From Candidatus Proelusimicrobium tauri (lineage in GTDB: Bacteria; Elusimicrobiota; Elusimicrobia; Elusimicrobiales; Elusimicrobiaceae): a stretch of 64,000 bases of DNA. The notes under the pieces were generated by a model, which worked only from the letters and a program-made list of their open reading frames with translations, was not told the origin of the DNA and ran no database searches. The first letter of the stretch is position 1. Every line of letters begins with the position of its first letter. Both the position numbers and the translations under genes were made by a program. This document shows, piece after piece, positions 14,489 to 23,812 of this stretch. The stretch is taken from contig DBYY01000001.1 of NCBI GenBank assembly GCA_002311025.1, forward strand, positions 124,001 through 188,000. Reading direction: 5' to 3'.

Positions 14489-16060
14489 ATGGAAGCTCTT
14501 TTGGGGATAGTATTATTCGCTGCTGTTTTACCGACAATAATGGCTGTAATATTACTGGTTTTACTCATTCTTAACATTTGCATTAAAAACAAAAATTTTT
14601 CCTTTATTATGTTTATAATAAATTTCGGCGCGGTTTTTTTAGTGGCGGCGGATTTTTTACCAGAAAGTCTTGCAATGACGAGCCCTTGGATACCGTTGAT
14701 TCTTGCTTTAATCGGTATGGCTGTTTCTCTGTTACGTGTCAAAAAAGAGCATTTAATAGTCTGTGTGTTATTGCTTGGGTTTTTGGGGTATAAAGCAATT
14801 TTCTTTTTTAAGGATTACAATGTTAGACCTGCATTAGTAGTTTCCGCAATTGATCCTAACGATACTAAAAAATTAGACAAGTTAATAGCCACGCACGGTA
14901 TAGAGTTTCAATATAAAAATGCTACACCTTTAATGTATGCCGCTAAGGAAGGTAATAAAGAAGTTGTAAAATATCTTTTATCAAAAGGTGCCGATATCGA
15001 TTCAAAGGCAAGCGAAAACGGAACGCCTCTTATTTTTGCTATAAAAAGTAACAAAGATGATGTCGCAAAATTTCTAATAGAAAACGGCGCGGATGTTAAC
15101 AGAAAACAAGTAACTTATGATGCTCCCGCGCCGCTTCATTATGCTGTAATCAATAATAATTTACCTATGGCGGAACTTTTAATTTCCAAAGGTGCCGACG
15201 TTGATATAAAGGATCATTATCTTCATACTCCGCTTGTTTATGCTGTGCAGAGAAATTTTAAGGAAATGGCAGATTTGTTAATTTCCAAAGGTGCGGATAT
15301 CAATACTAAAGATAGAGAAAATAAGACTCCTTTGCATGTCGCTATTGATAACAGAGAAAAAGAAATGCTTTCTTTCCTCCTTGATAGAGGGGCAGATCCT
15401 TCTCAAGTTTCCTTTGAATATGCAATAGATAATGGCAATCAGAAAATAGCAGAATATTGGATTTCTAAGGGCAGAGAAATAAAAAATTCTTATGAAGCTG
15501 CTGCCCTTGGCAGAACGGATTGGTTACAAAAAGATTTAGATACCCATTATGATACACAACAAACTCTTTATAGCGACTTTGGCTATAAATCGTCAATTCT
15601 TGCCGCAGTTATAAATGACAAACTTGATGCCGTTAAATTCTTAATAGACTTAGAAGCAGATGTCAATACGCGAAATAGTAAGAGTGAATCTCTTCTTCAT
15701 ATTGCGGTTCTAAACAGAAGCAAGAAAATGGCCGAATTATTAATTGATAATGGCGCAGATGTTAATATTAAAAAAATTCAAGATCACGCAGAAACACCTA
15801 TTGAATATGCCATCAATATCGGTGATACTGATATGTTTAGTTTTTTGATTTCTAAAGGCGCGGATGTTAATATCAAAGATCATTGTGGAAAAACATTTTT
15901 GCATATTGCCTCAGAAAAAAACAGATTAGAAGTTGCTGAAATTTTAATATCAAAAGGTCTTGATGTTAATGCCAGGGAAAGCTGCTTTGGCAAAAGACCT
16001 TTATCTCTTGCTAAAACAGAAGAGATGAAGCAGTTATTACAAAAACACGGTGCTAAATAG
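14489..16060 (+). CDS. Membrane-anchored ankyrin repeat protein
   Basis: 523 residues from the ATG at 14489, chosen for the AGGAGG site just upstream; the open frame extends 60 bases further into pssA. The first 110 residues hold about four hydrophobic segments. The rest is a solenoid of about eleven ankyrin repeats, each with the pattern 'TPLMYAAKEGNKEVVKYLLS' and ending 'KGADIN/V', some degenerate (about residues 300-370). Ankyrin repeats bind proteins; partner unknown. The topology suggests an inner-membrane protein with a soluble repeat domain. The second ankyrin locus, at 23.2-24.7 kb, encodes exported relatives. Internal sequence repetition is expected here. Confidence 0.88.
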   Translation: MEALLGIVLFAAVLPTIMAVILLVLLILNICIKNKNFSFIMFIINFGAVFLVAADFLPESLAMTSPWIPLILALIGMAVSLLRVKKEHLIVCVLLLGFLGYKAIFFFKDYNVRPALVVSAIDPNDTKKLDKLIATHGIEFQYKNATPLMYAAKEGNKEVVKYLLSKGADIDSKASENGTPLIFAIKSNKDDVAKFLIENGADVNRKQVTYDAPAPLHYAVINNNLPMAELLISKGADVDIKDHYLHTPLVYAVQRNFKEMADLLISKGADINTKDRENKTPLHVAIDNREKEMLSFLLDRGADPSQVSFEYAIDNGNQKIAEYWISKGREIKNSYEAAALGRTDWLQKDLDTHYDTQQTLYSDFGYKSSILAAVINDKLDAVKFLIDLEADVNTRNSKSESLLHIAVLNRSKKMAELLIDNGADVNIKKIQDHAETPIEYAINIGDTDMFSFLISKGADVNIKDHCGKTFLHIASEKNRLEVAEILISKGLDVNARESCFGKRPLSLAKTEEMKQLLQKHGAK

Positions 16061-16068
16061 TTTTTGCT

Positions 16069-16205
16069 TCGGCTTTTGGGATATTTTTAATTTTTTAGAA
16101 ATTCGGATACGCGGGGTTGCCACCCGCTCTAGGTATACCTCATTTCTAAAATCGTTTTTCTAAAGAAAAACTAATTAAAACTATCTCCAAAATCCTTGCA
16201 AAAAA
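16069..16205 (+). repeat. Dispersed structured repeat, copy 2
   Basis: About 137 bp, the partner of 7413-7549. It has a perfect 10-bp outer stem TTTTAGAAAT (16093-16102) with ATTTCTAAAA (16142-16151), an inner GCGGG/CCCGC stem (16111-16127), GATAC and GGTATACC flanks, and the hairpin GTTTTTC-TAAA-GAAAAAC (16154-16171). Relative to copy 1, a stem pair has changed from C-G (7461/7468) to G-C (16116/16123), as selection for structure would give. It lies between the ankyrin gene and the RDD gene. Confidence 0.8.
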
Positions 16206-16310
16206 ATATCATAACTTGCGCATATTTAAACGCAAAATCCTCGCAAAAATAATTTGCTTGCCTAGTATAAAATTAGTAAAATTCTTATAGATTTTTAAAG
16301 GGAGTTTCTT

Positions 16311-16928
16311 ATGAAATATGCCGGTTTTATAAAGCGCACCGCCGCATTTATTGTAGATTGTTTTATTTCTCTTTTATGTTCTTTTAATATCTTTGTTCTT
16401 TTTAATCTTCAAGATATTAAAATAGGGCATTATTCTCTGTTCCCTTATCCTCTTTTTATTTTACTTATGTTACTAAATTATTTTATATTTGAGATGTTTG
16501 GTCAAGCTAGTTTGGGTAAGCTTTTACTAGGATTAAAAATAGTAAATAAAGATAGTGCTAATCTTACATTAATAAATAAAATATTACGTTTTTTAATTGT
16601 TGGAGTTTTTATTATAATCTCTCTATTACCGAACTTTTTACCTTCGCAGAGTACAAGGGGCAATGAAAATTGTGGATATATACTGTCGCCGTACTATTAC
16701 AATTTTCTGTGCTTAGCAATTATAGGTCTTATCCCTTATTTATGCTTACTTTTCTCTTCTAAAAAGCAAACTTTATATGATAAATTAACAAAAAGTTTTA
16801 TAATAGACAATCAAAAAAGATCTTACACTTTTGCAATAATGATTTTGTTAATTGGTCTTTTGTTATTATTTCCATTTTTTATGCGAGATTTAATGGGCAT
16901 AATTATAGAAGGGCAATATGAATGCTAA
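16311..16928 (+). CDS. RDD family membrane protein
   Basis: 205 residues. The family-naming pattern is present: 'FIKRTAAFIVDCFIS' near the N-terminus (Arg and Asp; the usual R..D is 'KRTAAFIVD'), then 'QASLGKLLLGLKIVNKDSANLT' (split near residue 65) and 'QTLYDKLTKSFII' about residue 155, all typical of RDD proteins. There are four or five hydrophobic segments. RDD proteins are small inner-membrane proteins; one in a halophile is reported to act in Na+/H+ exchange, but most have no known role. GGGAG precedes the start. It is preceded by structured repeat copy 2. Confidence 0.82.
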   Translation: MKYAGFIKRTAAFIVDCFISLLCSFNIFVLFNLQDIKIGHYSLFPYPLFILLMLLNYFIFEMFGQASLGKLLLGLKIVNKDSANLTLINKILRFLIVGVFIIISLLPNFLPSQSTRGNENCGYILSPYYYNFLCLAIIGLIPYLCLLFSSKKQTLYDKLTKSFIIDNQKRSYTFAIMILLIGLLLLFPFFMRDLMGIIIEGQYEC

Positions 16929-16938
16929 CTGCTTTATT

Positions 16939-16975
16939 AAAAAATCCCCCGTGTTTAAAAGACGGGGGATTTTTT
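16939..16975 (+). terminator. Bidirectional terminator between RDD gene and typA
   Basis: AAAAATCCCCCGT pairs with ACGGGGGATTTTT around a 9-base loop. It lies between convergent genes and suits both. Confidence 0.9.
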
Positions 16976-16994
16976 ATGCCAAAGTGAAGTTAAA

Positions 16995-18830
16995 TTAATC
17001 TTCGTCAGCGGCTTCTTCCTTGCGGGAAGCTTTGCGCCTTTCGTGAATATTTAAGATTTTCTTGCGAAGTCTAACTGAAGTCGGTGTAATTTCCACAAGT
17101 TCATCAGGCGCAATATATTCTATTGCTTGTTCAAGACTCATTATGCGCGGTGGTGTTAAAATCAAAGCATCATCAGCGGCTTTACTGCGCATGTTGGACA
17201 GGCGTTTAGTTTTACAAATATTAACAACAAGGTCATTATCTCTTGAGTTTTGGCCGACTATCATACCTTCGTAAACTTTAACGCCGGGGCCGATAAACAA
17301 TTCTCCGCCTTCCTGTAAACTGTTAATTGCGTATGCGGTAGATTCGCCCGCTTCTTTTGCAATCAAAACGCCGTTTGAGCGCAAGGGGGGAACATCTGCT
17401 TTAGGATAATAGCCGTAAAAACTATGGTGCATAATACCTTTACCGCGTGTAGAAGTAAGATATTCATTTTTAAAACCAATTAAAGCACGGGAAGGAATAA
17501 CATATTCAAGGCGCAAGCGGTTTTCGCCTTCGCTAATCATATTTTCAAGTTTAGCGCCGCGTTTACCGACTAACTCAAAAACAGCGCCTTGCATATCAGA
17601 GGAAATATCTAAAATAAGATATTCCATAGGTTCTAAAATCTTTCCGTTTTCTTCTTTATAAATAACTTCCGGTGAAGAAACGGCAAGTTCAAAACCTTCT
17701 CTTCTCATACTTTCAATTAAAATTGTTAAGTGAAGTTCGCCACGACCGGAAACTTTAAATCTTCCCTCGCCTTCAAGCACTTCCATTTTAAGACCGACAT
17801 TTGTTTGTGCCTCTTTTTCAAGGCGGGAGCGCAAATGGCGGCTTGTTAAAAACTTACCTTCTTTTCCGGCAAAGGGGGAATCATTGACAAAAAAGTCCAT
17901 TGAAATTGTCGGTTCATCAATATTAAGGGCTTCAAGTGGCATGGGGGCATCTGTTTGGCAAATAGTATCGCCGACATCAACGCCTTCAAGTCCGCTGATG
18001 GCAACAATATCGCCGGCTTTTGCTTCCTCAACTTCTGTTTTACCAAGTCCTAAAAACTTTTCAATTTTAACTGCTTTTGCCGGTTTTTGGGTATTGTTTG
18101 CCTTCATCATTAAAACACTTTGACCTTTTTTAATAGAGCCGTTTAAAATTCTGCCGATACCGATTTGCCCAAGGAAATTATTATAATCAAGCATTGTTAT
18201 TTGAAGTTGTAAAGGTTTTGTTTCGTCGGCAAGAGGTGCGGGAACGTGTTCAATAATAGCATCAAATAAAGGCGCAATATCTTTGCCTTTTTCTTCTAAT
18301 TTATTACTTGCCCAACCTTCACGGCCGGATGCATATAAAATCGGGAAATCAAGTTGTTTATCATTTGCACCAAGTTCCATAAAAAGTTCAAAAACTTCGT
18401 CAACAACGGCGGAAGGACGCACATTATCTCTATCCATTTTATTGATAACTACTATCGGGCGAAGACCAAGAGCAAGCGCTTTTCTTAAAACAAATCTTGT
18501 CTGCGGCATAGGACCTTCAACGGCGTCAACCATCAAAACGGCACCGTCAACCATTTTTAAAACGCGTTCTACTTCACTTCCGAAATCCGCGTGTCCCGGA
18601 GTGTCAACAATGTTTATGGTATGGTCTTTATAATTGACTGAAGTGCATTTTGCAAGAATAGTAATACCTCTTTCTCTTTCTAACGGGTTAGAATCCAAAA
18701 CTGTTTCCTGTGCTTCATCTTGTTTAACTTTAAACTGCCCTGCTAACTTAAGCATTGAGTCAACAATAGTTGTTTTGCCGTGGTCAACGTGGGCGATAAT
18801 TGCAATATTTCTTACATCTTTTCTAATCAT
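16995..18830 (-). CDS. typA: GTP-binding protein TypA/BipA
   Basis: 611 residues, standard length. A ribosome-binding translational GTPase related to EF-G, involved in 50S assembly and stress adaptation. G motifs: 'AHVDHGKTT' (G1), 'ERGITILAK' (G2), 'VDTPGHADFG' (G3), 'NKMDRD' (G4) within the first 140 residues; then EF-G-like domains II, III and V and the specific C-terminal domain with 'RALIGFKNEYLTSTRGKG' about residue 450. It starts after the galT terminator and stands as a single-gene unit. Confidence 0.97.
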   Translation of the reverse strand: MIRKDVRNIAIIAHVDHGKTTIVDSMLKLAGQFKVKQDEAQETVLDSNPLERERGITILAKCTSVNYKDHTINIVDTPGHADFGSEVERVLKMVDGAVLMVDAVEGPMPQTRFVLRKALALGLRPIVVINKMDRDNVRPSAVVDEVFELFMELGANDKQLDFPILYASGREGWASNKLEEKGKDIAPLFDAIIEHVPAPLADETKPLQLQITMLDYNNFLGQIGIGRILNGSIKKGQSVLMMKANNTQKPAKAVKIEKFLGLGKTEVEEAKAGDIVAISGLEGVDVGDTICQTDAPMPLEALNIDEPTISMDFFVNDSPFAGKEGKFLTSRHLRSRLEKEAQTNVGLKMEVLEGEGRFKVSGRGELHLTILIESMRREGFELAVSSPEVIYKEENGKILEPMEYLILDISSDMQGAVFELVGKRGAKLENMISEGENRLRLEYVIPSRALIGFKNEYLTSTRGKGIMHHSFYGYYPKADVPPLRSNGVLIAKEAGESTAYAINSLQEGGELFIGPGVKVYEGMIVGQNSRDNDLVVNICKTKRLSNMRSKAADDALILTPPRIMSLEQAIEYIAPDELVEITPTSVRLRKKILNIHERRKASRKEEAADED

Positions 18831-18847
18831 AATTTTCCTATCCTTAC

Positions 18848-18880
18848 AAAAAAAAGCCCCTTCTTTTAAAGGGCTTTTTG
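18848..18880 (-). terminator. Terminator of the galE-galT operon
   Basis: On the minus strand CAAAAAGCCC pairs with GGGCTTTTTTTT across a short loop, between galT and typA. The A-rich opposite side could let it work on both strands. Confidence 0.8.
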
Positions 18881-18905
18881 CCTTCTTAAATATATTTTAT
18901 CATAT

Positions 18906-20393
18906 TTAGAGGGTGTTAATAAAGCGTTTAAAAGCATTTTTGCCTTGCGGTGTATCTTTGAATATAGCGCAATCTGCAAGCATTTTCTCAAAGGTGAGTC
19001 CTGTTTCCTTTAACAAAATTTCTTCAGGATTTTTGTGATAATCGGGGTATTTTGAAATAAAACTTTTGACCCAATTATAATGTTGCGCGGTAGAAGATAA
19101 ATCTTGTAGTTTTTCTACATCTTTCTTTTTTAAAATTTGGGCAATTTGGGCAAATTCTCTTTCTAATCTTCCGGGTAAAACAGCAAGGCCGAGTGCTTCA
19201 ATAAGTCCGATATTTTCCCTTTTGATATTGCGCCTTTCTTCGTGAGTATGAAAAATGGAATCTTTATTGTTTCTTAAAATCAAATCAAGCACAAAGTTTT
19301 TATCTTGCTTTCTTGCAATAGGCGTAATAGTGTTGTGCTGAGTTTTGCCTGTTTTACAAATTAAATTTACTTCCTTATCCGTATATTTGCGCCAAGCATT
19401 TAAAATGTGCGTGCCGGCCAGTGCCACTTGTTCTTTTGAACCTATTAAACGAATAGTATTCATAGGCCATTTAACAACTTGGGCTTTTACTTTTGGATAT
19501 TTTTTAAGTTTGAAACTAAAAACGGGTTTTGCTTTTTCAAGGGCAAAAGTATGCCTGCCTGCCTGATAGTGATTATGCGTCAAAATGCTTCCGCCTACGA
19601 TAGGCAGTTCCGCATTGGAACCTATAAAATAATGTGGAAATTGTTCCACAAAACAAAGCAAATCTTTTAAGGTTTGGGCATCTATTTTCATGGGGTAATG
19701 CTCTTTTGTAAATAGCACGCTGTGTTCATTATAATAAGCATAGGGGGAATATTGTAAATAAAAAGTTTCTCCGTTTAAATTAAGTTTTATTAAGCGCAAA
19801 TTTTGTTTAGAGGCATAGTTTATATTTCCGCAAAAGCCTTCATTTTCCACGCACAAAAAGCATTTCGGCAAGGAATCCGGATTTTGCGGTTGTTGAATTT
19901 GAAGGGCAATTTCCTTTGGGTCTTTTTCCGGTTTGGAAAGGTTTATTGCCATTTCCAAAGTGCCGGTTTTCGTTTTTTGTTTCCACACGATATTCTTGGC
20001 AATTCTATCGGTTTTTACATAATAGTTATCTTTAAAGTATTGGCTTAAGAAATCAGTTGCTTTTTGGGGACTTTTTTTATAAAGATTTAAAAACTTTTCC
20101 TGTAAAACGCTTGTAGGGAAAGTCAAAAGGGAAATTAAATAAGTTTCAAAATTTTCTCTGTAAGTTTTGGTATCGGCGGTTAAAAGATTATTTTTAGCCG
20201 CCCAAGCGGAAATTTGATTTAAAATTTCTGCCGGAGTTTCCGGTATTTTACCGGTATAGGGGCTTACTTTTGCCTGTTTATCTAGATGTAAGGCAAACAA
20301 GAAAGCATTTCTTACCCAAGTGGTATCTTCCTTGGTTATTAGATTTTTTTTGATACCATAGGCGATTAGTTTTTCTACAAGTTTATAAATCAT
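18906..20393 (-). CDS. galT: UDP-glucose--hexose-1-phosphate uridylyltransferase, class II
   Basis: 495 residues, the length of the Firmicutes-type GalT (class II), longer than the E. coli enzyme. It exchanges UMP between UDP-glucose and galactose-1-phosphate in the Leloir pathway. Diagnostic segments: the N-terminal helical part, 'CFLCVENEGFCGNINYASKQNLR' (split around residue 180), 'YYNEHSVLF', 'SILTHNHYQAGRH' (the nucleotide-accepting HxH) near residue 275, and 'NTITPIARK' about residue 355. It follows galE with 1 base between stop and start, so the two are coupled. No galK is in the window. Confidence 0.93.
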   Translation of the reverse strand: MIYKLVEKLIAYGIKKNLITKEDTTWVRNAFLFALHLDKQAKVSPYTGKIPETPAEILNQISAWAAKNNLLTADTKTYRENFETYLISLLTFPTSVLQEKFLNLYKKSPQKATDFLSQYFKDNYYVKTDRIAKNIVWKQKTKTGTLEMAINLSKPEKDPKEIALQIQQPQNPDSLPKCFLCVENEGFCGNINYASKQNLRLIKLNLNGETFYLQYSPYAYYNEHSVLFTKEHYPMKIDAQTLKDLLCFVEQFPHYFIGSNAELPIVGGSILTHNHYQAGRHTFALEKAKPVFSFKLKKYPKVKAQVVKWPMNTIRLIGSKEQVALAGTHILNAWRKYTDKEVNLICKTGKTQHNTITPIARKQDKNFVLDLILRNNKDSIFHTHEERRNIKRENIGLIEALGLAVLPGRLEREFAQIAQILKKKDVEKLQDLSSTAQHYNWVKSFISKYPDYHKNPEEILLKETGLTFEKMLADCAIFKDTPQGKNAFKRFINTL

Positions 20394-20394
20394 A

Positions 20395-21372
20395 TTAGTA
20401 TTTCCTTTTTAATTCCCACTTGTAAGCGGTCTGAATAATTTTATCTATATTATAAGTCGTTTTCCAATTTAAAATCTTTTTTGCTTTTTTGCTTGAAGCA
20501 ATTAAAACGGCAGGGTCACCTGCGCGGCGTTTATCTTTGACGGCGTTTATTGTTTTGCCTGTAATTTTTTGTGCTTTTTTAATAATTTCAAAAACGCTTG
20601 CGCCTTTAGAAGAACCCAAATTAAAATCTTCGCTTTTTTTATTTTTTAGCATATATTTCAAAGCCAAAATATGGGCGCGGGCAAGATCATTAACGTGAAC
20701 ATAATCTCTTATACAAGTGCCGTCGGGTGTCGGATAATCTGTGCCAAAAATCTTTATTTCTTTTTTTCTGCCGAGTGCGGTTTGTAAAACAAGCGGAATA
20801 AGGTGCGTTTCATTTTTATGTGCTTCGCCGATAGTTGCACTTTCATCTGCACCTGAGGCGTTAAAATATCTTAAAACGGTGCTTTTTAAACCGTAAGCAG
20901 CGTCATAGTCTTTTAAAACTTTTTCCACAAATAATTTAGATTGCCCATAAGGATTAATAGGGTTTTGCGGATGTGTTTCGCTAATAGTTTTTGTTATAGG
21001 GTTGCCGAAAGTTGCCGCCGTTGAAGAAAATATGAAATATTTTACGCCGTTTTCAATCATACTATCAAGCAAATTTAAAACTTTTGCTAAATTATTTTGA
21101 TAGTATTTTGCGGGATTTTTCACACTTTCGCCCACTTCAATAAAAGCGGCAAAGTGCATAACGGCTTCGATTTTATATTGTTTAAAAACTTTTTTTAGCA
21201 GGGTTTTATCGGACAAATCCCCCTTAACAAAGGGGATATTTTTATCAACGGCTTTTTTAAAACCGGTGGAAAGATTATCATAAACAACAGGATAAAACCC
21301 CTGTTCTTTTAATATTTTTACCACATGACTACCGATATAACCGGCTCCGCCTATAACCAGAACATTTCTCAT
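20395..21372 (-). CDS. galE: UDP-glucose 4-epimerase
   Basis: 325 residues. It interconverts UDP-glucose and UDP-galactose. An extended short-chain dehydrogenase fold: 'GGAGYIGSH' NAD-binding motif at residues 7-15, 'YDNLSTG' specificity loop, 'HFAAFIEVGES', catalytic 'YGQSK' near residue 148, and 'RYFNASGADESATIGE' that closes over the substrate. First gene of galE-galT; it may serve both galactose use and surface-glycan precursor supply. Its start lies 100 bases from the divergent beta-barrel gene, so the two promoters share that gap. Confidence 0.96.
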   Translation of the reverse strand: MRNVLVIGGAGYIGSHVVKILKEQGFYPVVYDNLSTGFKKAVDKNIPFVKGDLSDKTLLKKVFKQYKIEAVMHFAAFIEVGESVKNPAKYYQNNLAKVLNLLDSMIENGVKYFIFSSTAATFGNPITKTISETHPQNPINPYGQSKLFVEKVLKDYDAAYGLKSTVLRYFNASGADESATIGEAHKNETHLIPLVLQTALGRKKEIKIFGTDYPTPDGTCIRDYVHVNDLARAHILALKYMLKNKKSEDFNLGSSKGASVFEIIKKAQKITGKTINAVKDKRRAGDPAVLIASSKKAKKILNWKTTYNIDKIIQTAYKWELKRKY

Positions 21373-21431
21373 ATAGACTATTCTAGCAAATTTTACTATT
21401 ATTTATAAAGCATAAAAAGTTTATAATTAAA

Positions 21432-21440
21432 TGCTATAAT
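21432..21440 (+). promoter_or_regulatory. Extended -10 promoter of the beta-barrel protein gene
   Basis: TGCTATAAT, an exact extended -10, lies 32 bases before the start codon of the outer-membrane-like protein. AAGGAG follows at the expected distance from the ATG. Confidence 0.6.
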
Positions 21441-21472
21441 AAAACTATAACGATATCATAAGGAGAGTTTTT

Positions 21473-22408
21473 ATGAAACATCTAAAGTCAATATTTTTGT
21501 TTCTCGTAAGTTTTGTTGTTTTTGCAATAAGTGCCAATGCCGCAGGCGCAGGCGTTGCCGCTTGGGGCGATTTTATGACTTCCAACGCTTCTCTTCAAGA
21601 AGCCTTTGAGAGTATGGATAAAGGAACTATGCTTTATAATTTAAGCAAAAAATCCCGCTATCAAGAAGAACTTTTAGGATTACGCTACTATCAAAATTAT
21701 AATGAATTTTGGCTCAGAGGTTATACAAAAAGCGATACCGTAGATGTAAAAGATGATACTGAAATTGACAGTGATATCTACGGCCTTTATGTAGGTATGG
21801 ACCAAGCCATTGATTTAGGTTTACCCGCTGCGACACTTTCCTTTTATATCGCATATAACGGCGCCCATCAAAAATATAAAGATTACGGTGCAACCGTCAA
21901 CAGAAACGGGGCAATGATAGGTTTGACCTTGGTTGCTCAAGAGGAAATTCTCTTTTACGGTGCAGCAGTAAACGGTTATTATAATAAAAACGAAGTTTCT
22001 AATGATGTTATAGATGGCTATGGTTTAAATGCTGCTTTTAAAATCGGTTTAAACTTTACATCGGAAGAAGGCCTTGTAACCTTCCAACCGGCAGTAATGG
22101 GCTCTTATAGTTTACTTGCTTATGAAGATGTCGATGATCCCAATCATATTTGGCAAGTTGCACCTCAGGCAACTTTGCTTTTCGATTTAGGCAGAGGTTG
22201 TGAACCTTACCTTAAAGTTTTGGGTTCTTATGCCCGTATGGTAGAAGATAAAGACAATCCCGGTTCCGATGATGTTTATATAAAACCTTATATTGACTAC
22301 GGTATCGGTTTGCAAACACAATGGATAGGCGCAACATCCTTTATTGAAGCAACTTGGCGCTCCGGCGGTTTAGAAGGTTTTGCTTTAAAAGCCGGCATTA
22401 ACTTTTAA
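21473..22408 (+). CDS. Probable outer-membrane beta-barrel protein
   Basis: 311 residues. A cleavable signal peptide ends near residue 23 ('ISANA'). A region of about 60 residues with helical propensity follows, then strands of alternating hydrophobic/aromatic residues ('DSDIYGLYVGMDQAI', 'ATLSFYIAYNGAHQKY', 'NRNGAMIGLTLVAQEEILFYGAA') separated by acidic loops. The chain ends in Phe after a final strand ('GFALKAGINF'), as expected for recognition by the BAM machinery. This is the pattern of an autotransporter-type or porin-like barrel, but I cannot name a family. It has its own promoter and may be co-transcribed with the thioesterase gene 24 bases downstream. Confidence 0.68.
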   Translation: MKHLKSIFLFLVSFVVFAISANAAGAGVAAWGDFMTSNASLQEAFESMDKGTMLYNLSKKSRYQEELLGLRYYQNYNEFWLRGYTKSDTVDVKDDTEIDSDIYGLYVGMDQAIDLGLPAATLSFYIAYNGAHQKYKDYGATVNRNGAMIGLTLVAQEEILFYGAAVNGYYNKNEVSNDVIDGYGLNAAFKIGLNFTSEEGLVTFQPAVMGSYSLLAYEDVDDPNHIWQVAPQATLLFDLGRGCEPYLKVLGSYARMVEDKDNPGSDDVYIKPYIDYGIGLQTQWIGATSFIEATWRSGGLEGFALKAGINF

Positions 22409-22432
22409 TATCTTTTAAAAAAGGGAAAAATT

Positions 22433-23170
22433 ATGACACAAGAAGAATATAAAGCCCGCTATTATGAAATTGGTCCTGACGGGCAAGTTCCTTTGTGGAC
22501 TTTACAAAATTATTTTCAGCAGGCAGCATCGGCTGATGCGCACACACTTAGTTTTGGGCTTGAAGAACTTTTCCCCAAAGGGCTTGGCTGGGTGATAACA
22601 AAACTTCAAATGGAATTTTTAAAACCGCTAACACTTGGCGATACTTTTACTATAAAAACTTGGCATACTTTAAGCGATCGCCTTCAAAGCAGAAGGGAGT
22701 TCGTTTTTTCCGTTAACGGCGAAGTTATTGCCCGTGGCACAAGTTTTTGGGTTATGATAGATTTAAACGAACGTAAAATGGTGCGTACCCCGCAGGCTTT
22801 TTTGGATAGTAATGCTACAAATCCAAAACCGCTTGATATAGAAATAAATCCTTTTAAAAGAGCGCAAGTTGAAGGTGTTGAACTTTTAAACTCTAATTTA
22901 GTTAAAGTTCGCCTTGAAGATCTTGATACAAACGGACACACAAATAATCCGCATTTCAGCGCATGGTGTCTTGGTGCTTTGCCCGAGAGCGAAGTTAAAG
23001 ATTTAGCAATAAAAGATTTTATTGTTAATTTTAAGGCCGAAGCCTTGCGCGGTGATGAAATTGATTCCTTAGTTTATAAAACTGCGGATAAAACTTATAC
23101 ACACATTTTAAAAAGACGCAGCGACGGCAAAGAAATTGCTACCGCCCTTAGCATTTGGCAAAATAAGTAA
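22433..23170 (+). CDS. Acyl-ACP thioesterase
   Basis: 245 residues with two hot-dog domains, as in bacterial members of the FatA/FatB family (PF01643). It hydrolyses acyl-ACP to free fatty acid, ending or diverting fatty-acid synthesis. First domain: 'GWVITKLQMEFLKPLTLGDTF' (split) and 'ARGTSFWVMIDLNERKMVR'. Second domain: catalytic motif 'DTNGHTNNPHF' (Asp-x-Asn-x-His-x-Asn-Asn) near residue 165. The Aas-like acyl-ACP synthetase at the right edge of the window does the reverse reaction. Chain-length preference cannot be read from sequence. Confidence 0.92.
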   Translation: MTQEEYKARYYEIGPDGQVPLWTLQNYFQQAASADAHTLSFGLEELFPKGLGWVITKLQMEFLKPLTLGDTFTIKTWHTLSDRLQSRREFVFSVNGEVIARGTSFWVMIDLNERKMVRTPQAFLDSNATNPKPLDIEINPFKRAQVEGVELLNSNLVKVRLEDLDTNGHTNNPHFSAWCLGALPESEVKDLAIKDFIVNFKAEALRGDEIDSLVYKTADKTYTHILKRRSDGKEIATALSIWQNK

Positions 23171-23199
23171 ATTTCTAAAAATAAAAGGAGAGTCTTAAA

Positions 23200-23793
23200 A
23201 TGAAAAAGATACTATTATTATGTGTTTTAGCAGTTTTTATGCTTGGTTTTGTTTTACCTTTGAGGGCGCAGGAAATGTCCTTGACAAATGCGATAATGCA
23301 AGGGGACTTAAAAGAAGTTAAAAGGATTTTAAAACCTACTCTAAATACAGAAAAAGATAACATCTCTTTTTTAATGTCCGTAGTGGAAAATCAATATAAA
23401 ATAGCAAAGTTTTTTCTTTCTCAGGGTTCAAACCCTAATTTTATTTTTGAGGGGAAAACTTCACCCTTACAGGAAGCCATTTCCCGCGGTAATGTAAAAA
23501 TGGTTAAATTGTTAATTTCCAAAGGTGCTGATGTAAATTTAGAAGTAATTGAAAAGCCGATAGTTTTTCTTTCTAAAGAGTGTTCTTTTTATCCCACAGA
23601 TTCTTTAACGGATAAAAATAAACCTTATGATGTAAAAACAAAAAAGAAAATTTTAAATATATTAATTTCCAAAGGTGCCGATATCAATGCTAAAGATAAT
23701 GACGGTCTTACCCCTTTAGATTTGGTTCAAGAACGGGAAATAAAAGATTTCCTTATTTCTAAAGGTGCCAAAAGTAGCAAAGATTTAAAATAA
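23200..23793 (+). CDS. Exported ankyrin repeat protein
   Basis: 197 residues. An N-terminal signal peptide (Lys-Lys, hydrophobic core, probable cleavage after 'LRA') is followed by about five ankyrin repeats, several ending in 'LISKGADVN' or 'LISKGADIN'. One repeat is interrupted by an insertion of about 30 residues (around residue 115). It probably acts in the periplasm or on the surface. AGGAG precedes the start. A second ankyrin gene follows 19 bases downstream; the two may come from a duplication but differ strongly in repeat content. Confidence 0.82.
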   Translation: MKKILLLCVLAVFMLGFVLPLRAQEMSLTNAIMQGDLKEVKRILKPTLNTEKDNISFLMSVVENQYKIAKFFLSQGSNPNFIFEGKTSPLQEAISRGNVKMVKLLISKGADVNLEVIEKPIVFLSKECSFYPTDSLTDKNKPYDVKTKKKILNILISKGADINAKDNDGLTPLDLVQEREIKDFLISKGAKSSKDLK

Positions 23794-23812
23794 ATATAGG
23801 GAATTATACATA

